Source: Alistipes sp. (lineage in GTDB: Bacteria > Bacteroidota > Bacteroidia > Bacteroidales > Rikenellaceae). Taken from it: a stretch of 60,805 nucleotides of DNA. Location of the stretch: contig JAFPAD010000020.1 of the NCBI GenBank assembly GCA_017424405.1, positions 1 through 60,805 on the forward strand. Direction: 5' to 3'. The notes under the pieces were generated by a model that was not told where the DNA came from, searched no databases, and saw only the letters and a program-made list of their open reading frames with translations. This document shows, piece after piece, positions 57,613 through 60,805 of the stretch (its first letter is position 1; the number at the start of each line of letters is the position of its first letter). The translations under genes and the position numbers were made by a program.

Positions 57613-59703
57613 TTATTTCTTCTTGCCGCCCACGATGTCGAGCTCCGACATGATGTGCTTGCAACCTGCGAACTTATCCACAACGAACAACACATAGCGA
57701 ATATCCACGCCGATGCAACGCTGCAACTCTGGTTCGAATGCCACGTCGCCCGACATAGCCTCCCAGTTGCCGTCGAATGCCAAACCGATGAGGCGACCCT
57801 TGCCGTCGAGCATAGGTGAGCCTGAGTTACCACCTGTGATGTCTAGGTTGGCGAGGAAGCCTACGTGTAGCTTGCCATCTTTGTCAGCATAGCGACCATA
57901 GTCCTTCTTTGCGTAGAGCTCCTTGAGCTTCTCCTCTACGGTGAACTCCAATGGGTTAGACTTATCCTCCTTCGCGATTACACCCTCCAATGTAGTGAAG
58001 TGGTTGTAGGTAACAGCATCGGCTGGGTTGTATGGCAATACGTTACCGTAAGTCAAACGAATTGTGAAGTTAGCGTCAGAGTACCATGCCTTATTTGGCT
58101 GCATCTTCATCAAACCAGCTACGTACAAGCGGTGAGCCTTGTTCACCTCAGGAGCGTACTTCACATACTCGATATATGCGTTGCGATATACCTCCATCAC
58201 TGAGTTTGCTAACTCCACAGCTGGGTCAGCTTTCACCTGCTCCTCGGTTGCGGCATTAGCCTTCTCGAGTGAAGTGAATACTGAGTTGTCGTACAACCAA
58301 TCAACATAAGCGTCGCTGTTGCCACCAAACTTTGTGTCGATAACCTCGGTGTAGATTGATGGGAGGTTCTCCTTTGACATGTTCTCGCGTACGATTTGCA
58401 TCATGCGCTTTGCAACCTTGCGGTCGAGCGCAGCGTCGTAATCCTTGTAGAATGCTGCGTAGCGAGCCTTAGCTGTGCGTGCAACGCTAACAAGCTCAAT
58501 GCCACGCAACATAGCCTCCTGCATATACTGCATTACACCCTCGGCAGGAGTGATGTTTGCCACAGCCTCCTTCATGTTTGCAAGAGCGTCGATGTAGCCC
58601 TCCTCAGGAAGTGTATTTGCGTCAGCCCACTTCTGGAACTCAGCCTCCTGAGCCTGCTTCTGACCCTTCACGCCGAGCTTCTTGATGCCGCGTGACATAC
58701 CGATTGAGTTCTTCCAATAGTTAGATGAACCAGCATACTTCGATGCATACTTGATGCGAATCTCGTCGCTTGCCTCCATAGCCTCCCAGATGATAGCCTG
58801 ACGCTCGCCACGGATGTAGATGCGCTGTGGGTTGTCAACCTCCAACATCTGGTCAATCTCGTACGAAGTCATGTAACGTGTTGTTGAGCCAGGGAAGCCC
58901 ATCACCATTGCGAAGTCACCCTTCTTGGTGCCGTCGAGAGAAATCTCCAAGTGGCGAGGAGCCTTGTAAGGCACATTATCCTTCGAGTAAGCTGCTGGCT
59001 TGTTCTCCTTGTTGGCATATACGCGGAAGATTGAGAAGTCGCCTGTGTGGCGTGGCCACATCCAGTTGTCGGTGTCACCGCCGAACTTACCGATTGACGA
59101 TGGAGGAGTACCTACCAAACGAACATCGTTGAATACCTCGTAAACAAAAGCAAAGTATTGGTTGCCACCGAAGAACTCTACGATGTTGTAACTCTGGCTC
59201 TCGCCCAAAGTCTGCTCCTTTGCCTCGGTCAAAGCCTTGATGTTCTCGCGGATAATCTTCTGACGCTCAGACTCGCCAGCGATTGAAGGCACGTTACCCA
59301 AAATGTCGGCAGTAACGTCTTCGATTGAACGTACGAACTTAACCGACAAGCCTGGACATGGCAACTCCTCCTCATGAGATGAAGCCCAAAAACCATTCTT
59401 CAAATAGTCGTGCTCAACCGATGAGAGTGCCTGAATAGAGCCGTAACCACAGTGGTGGTTTGTGAAGATAAGACCCTTCTCTGAAACGATTTCGCCTGTG
59501 CAACCGCCACCGAAGATTACGATAGCGTCCTTGAGTGAAGATTTGTTTACCGAGTAGATATCCTCAGCCGAGAGCTTGCAGCCCTTCGCCTTCATATCCT
59601 TGATGTTCATCTTCTGAAGGTAAGGCAAAAGCCACATACCCTCATCTGCCATAGCGGTGAATGACAACGCCGCCGCAGCAAGTGTTAAAAGTAGTTTTTT
59701 CAT
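57613..59703 (-). CDS. S46 family dipeptidyl peptidase (DPP7/DPP11-like)
   Basis: This 696-aa periplasmic serine exopeptidase has a signal peptide (residues 1-19, ending AMA). The catalytic His lies in TNHHC (81-85) and the nucleophile is Ser627 in GGNSGSP. The family removes dipeptides from peptides as a nutrient source. At the position thought to set P1 preference, after the nucleophile, the sequence reads FDGNWE with Gly645, the DPP7-like form (hydrophobic P1) rather than the Arg of DPP11. Alignment by eye only, so preference is a guess. It is a single-gene unit with its own terminator. Confidence 0.93.
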   Translation of the reverse strand: MKKLLLTLAAAALSFTAMADEGMWLLPYLQKMNIKDMKAKGCKLSAEDIYSVNKSSLKDAIVIFGGGCTGEIVSEKGLIFTNHHCGYGSIQALSSVEHDYLKNGFWASSHEEELPCPGLSVKFVRSIEDVTADILGNVPSIAGESERQKIIRENIKALTEAKEQTLGESQSYNIVEFFGGNQYFAFVYEVFNDVRLVGTPPSSIGKFGGDTDNWMWPRHTGDFSIFRVYANKENKPAAYSKDNVPYKAPRHLEISLDGTKKGDFAMVMGFPGSTTRYMTSYEIDQMLEVDNPQRIYIRGERQAIIWEAMEASDEIRIKYASKYAGSSNYWKNSIGMSRGIKKLGVKGQKQAQEAEFQKWADANTLPEEGYIDALANMKEAVANITPAEGVMQYMQEAMLRGIELVSVARTAKARYAAFYKDYDAALDRKVAKRMMQIVRENMSKENLPSIYTEVIDTKFGGNSDAYVDWLYDNSVFTSLEKANAATEEQVKADPAVELANSVMEVYRNAYIEYVKYAPEVNKAHRLYVAGLMKMQPNKAWYSDANFTIRLTYGNVLPYNPADAVTYNHFTTLEGVIAKEDKSNPLEFTVEEKLKELYAKKDYGRYADKDGKLHVGFLANLDITGGNSGSPMLDGKGRLIGLAFDGNWEAMSGDVAFEPELQRCIGVDIRYVLFVVDKFAGCKHIMSELDIVGGKKK

Positions 59704-60235
59704 TCTCTTATTTAATTTATTAATATATAATATTCTATATTCAGGGTGTAAAGGTATAAATAATAAATAAATAATTTAGAATAAGTTTCAATGTTTGTTG
59801 AAAATAGACCCTCTTTTTGGCGTGATTTAAGATAAAGACGAGGCTCGTTTGGGACTTGTTGTTTGCGGTGAAAGTGGCTCCAAAAAAAGCTAAAATAAGC
59901 CTCGAAAAAGGGCGTTGCGGGGAGGTTTTGTTTTGCTGAAATTTGTTGACAACCCGTTGATAAGTGGGGTTGAGAACGTAAGTTAATGTTAAGAAATTGT
60001 TAACGTAACTCGCTGATAATTATAGCGCTATTTTTGCATGTATAAACAAATACTTATAATTTCACCAAAACCATAAGCAAAAAGAATTGCGATGGGCGAA
60101 AAATGGGCTAAAAAGCCCGAAAAAGAGCCATTTATATAGTATTATTAAAAAATTTTGATTATCTTTGCACCCGATTTGGACGTTATAAAAGACGAACCAA
60201 GAATTATTTAACAAAATTTAAAGGACAAGTTTAAA
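59704..60235. other. Non-coding gap before the str operon
   Basis: I see no gene. Plus-strand promoter candidates are TATTTTTG at 60029-60036 and TATCTTTG at 60160-60167, the latter with a leader of about 65 nt. The rest is AT-rich, with GTTAACG and direct repeat fragments but no clear hairpin or attenuator. Confidence 0.55.
60160..60167 (+). promoter_or_regulatory. rpsL promoter -7 box
   Basis: TATCTTTG followed by GCACC fits the -7 consensus. The -33 position reads TAG rather than TTG. A second weaker box lies at 60029. Confidence 0.55.
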
Positions 60236-60619
60236 ATGCCAACTATTCAACAGTTAGTTATAAATGGTCGAGTGAAGATGGAGGACAAGAGTAAGTCTCC
60301 AGCACTCGCAGCGTGTCCACAGCGCCGTGGTGTATGTACTCGTGTATATACAACCACTCCAAAGAAGCCAAACTCGGCTATGCGTAAGGTGGCACGTGTT
60401 AGATTGACAAACGGCAAGGAGGTCAATGCCTACATTCCAGGCGAGGGTCACAACTTGCAGGAGCACTCAATCGTATTGGTACGTGGTGGTCGTGTTAAGG
60501 ACCTCCCAGGTGTACGTTATCACTTAGTACGTGGTGCTCTCGATTCAGCAGGTGTTGACGGTCGTCGTCAGCGTCGCTCAAAGTATGGTTCTAAGCGACC
60601 AAAGGCAGGAAAGAAGTAA
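60236..60619 (+). CDS. rpsL: 30S ribosomal protein S12
   Basis: This 127-aa S12 is part of the decoding centre of the 30S subunit. The universally conserved [17 protein letters not shown] and [13 protein letters not shown] segments are intact, with Lys in the first (the usual streptomycin site) and PGVRYH unaltered. It starts with MPTIQQLV and ends in the basic [10 protein letters not shown]. It is followed by rpsG after 36 nt and begins the str operon. Confidence 0.98.
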   Translation: MPTIQQLVINGRVKMEDKSKSPALAACPQRRGVCTRVYTTTPKKPNSAMRKVARVRLTNGKEVNAYIPGEGHNLQEHSIVLVRGGRVKDLPGVRYHLVRGALDSAGVDGRRQRRSKYGSKRPKAGKK

Positions 60620-60655
60620 AATTGATCTACAAAAGAATTAAATTATTTAAACAAA

Positions 60656-60805
60656 ATGAGAAAAGCTAAGCCAAGAAAGCGAATTCTACTTCCAGATCCA
60701 AAGTTCAACGACGTTGAGGTAACACGTTTCGTGAACAATCTTATGCTGGATGGTAAGAAGAGTATTGCTTACACTATCTTCTATGATTCATTGGAGTTGG
60801 TAAGC
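60656..60805 (+). CDS. rpsG: 30S ribosomal protein S7 (partial, cut by window end)
   Basis: The first 50 codons start [22 protein letters not shown] and continue [18 protein letters not shown], the S7 N terminus with its rRNA-binding region. The gene runs off the right edge. It is coupled to rpsL in the str operon. Confidence 0.95.
   Translation, partial: MRKAKPRKRILLPDPKFNDVEVTRFVNNLMLDGKKSIAYTIFYDSLELVS

Noticed and set aside
1..60805. tRNA, rRNA, tmRNA or SRP RNA genes
   Set aside because: No T-loop signature, CCA end or known RNA core was seen in the gaps by eye; a covariance search would be needed to exclude short ones.

Overview
The window looks like a chromosomal segment of a Bacteroidales bacterium. 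The evidence is the set of families present (S46 dipeptidyl peptidase, DUF4296, DUF4465 and DUF2490 proteins, a patatin with an outer-membrane barrel, a VTC/DUF4956 pair, PG_1098-type methyltransferase) and promoters of the Bacteroidetes type: TTG, about 20 bases, then TAnnTTTG. My best guess within the order is an Alistipes-like Rikenellaceae member, but the sequence alone does not prove the genus. I found no tRNA, rRNA or CRISPR array.

Layout. 0-7.7 kb: a minus-strand run pheS, a secreted propeller-like protein, a TPR protein, an EnvC-like factor, ybeY, mnmG. 7.7-19 kb: a patatin phospholipase with a barrel, then fabI on the minus strand, then pgk, a GH36-like glycosidase, an M13 peptidase and a FadL-like outer-membrane protein on the plus strand. 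19-24.3 kb: tpiA, lysS and a two-gene ABC exporter on the minus strand. 24.4-26.4 kb: a secreted DUF4465/PHP-phosphoesterase pair. 26.9-39.4 kb: a long minus-strand series from a flippase and dut, through a cyclophilin, holB, folK, envelope proteins, rbfA, an FtsX/LolC-like permease and DUF4296, to an amidohydrolase and a nitroreductase. 40-49.3 kb: a ten-gene phage-derived module. 49.3-54.5 kb: a small DUF486 membrane protein, ComEC, a TonB-like mini-protein, a cation/proton antiporter and a methyltransferase. 54.5-59.7 kb: a candidate polyphosphate envelope operon and an S46 peptidase. The window ends in rpsL-rpsG.

The phage-derived module carries a ClpP-like prohead protease, a major-capsid-like protein, a portal, small connector/tail-like proteins, two large virion-like proteins, a holin and a cell-wall-hydrolase-like protein. 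It has no terminase, tape measure, integrase, repressor or replication gene in the window. It sits behind one textbook host-type promoter and abuts host genes on both sides. It is either a remnant or a domesticated particle-making locus.

The intergenic gaps hold several repeat families. Element A (at least eight copies plus a truncated one) is a 75-125 nt imperfect hairpin with a conserved asymmetric internal loop, whose stems differ between loci yet still pair. Element B is a two-hairpin element next to the stops of fabI and of the nitroreductase gene. Heptamer arrays (TTTTGAA type) touch the stop codons of pheS and lysS, lie close to that of dut, and overlap the -33 element of the lysS promoter. 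These covarying repeats, the phage module and the VTC-DUF4956-DUF2490 operon are the most interesting parts of the window.
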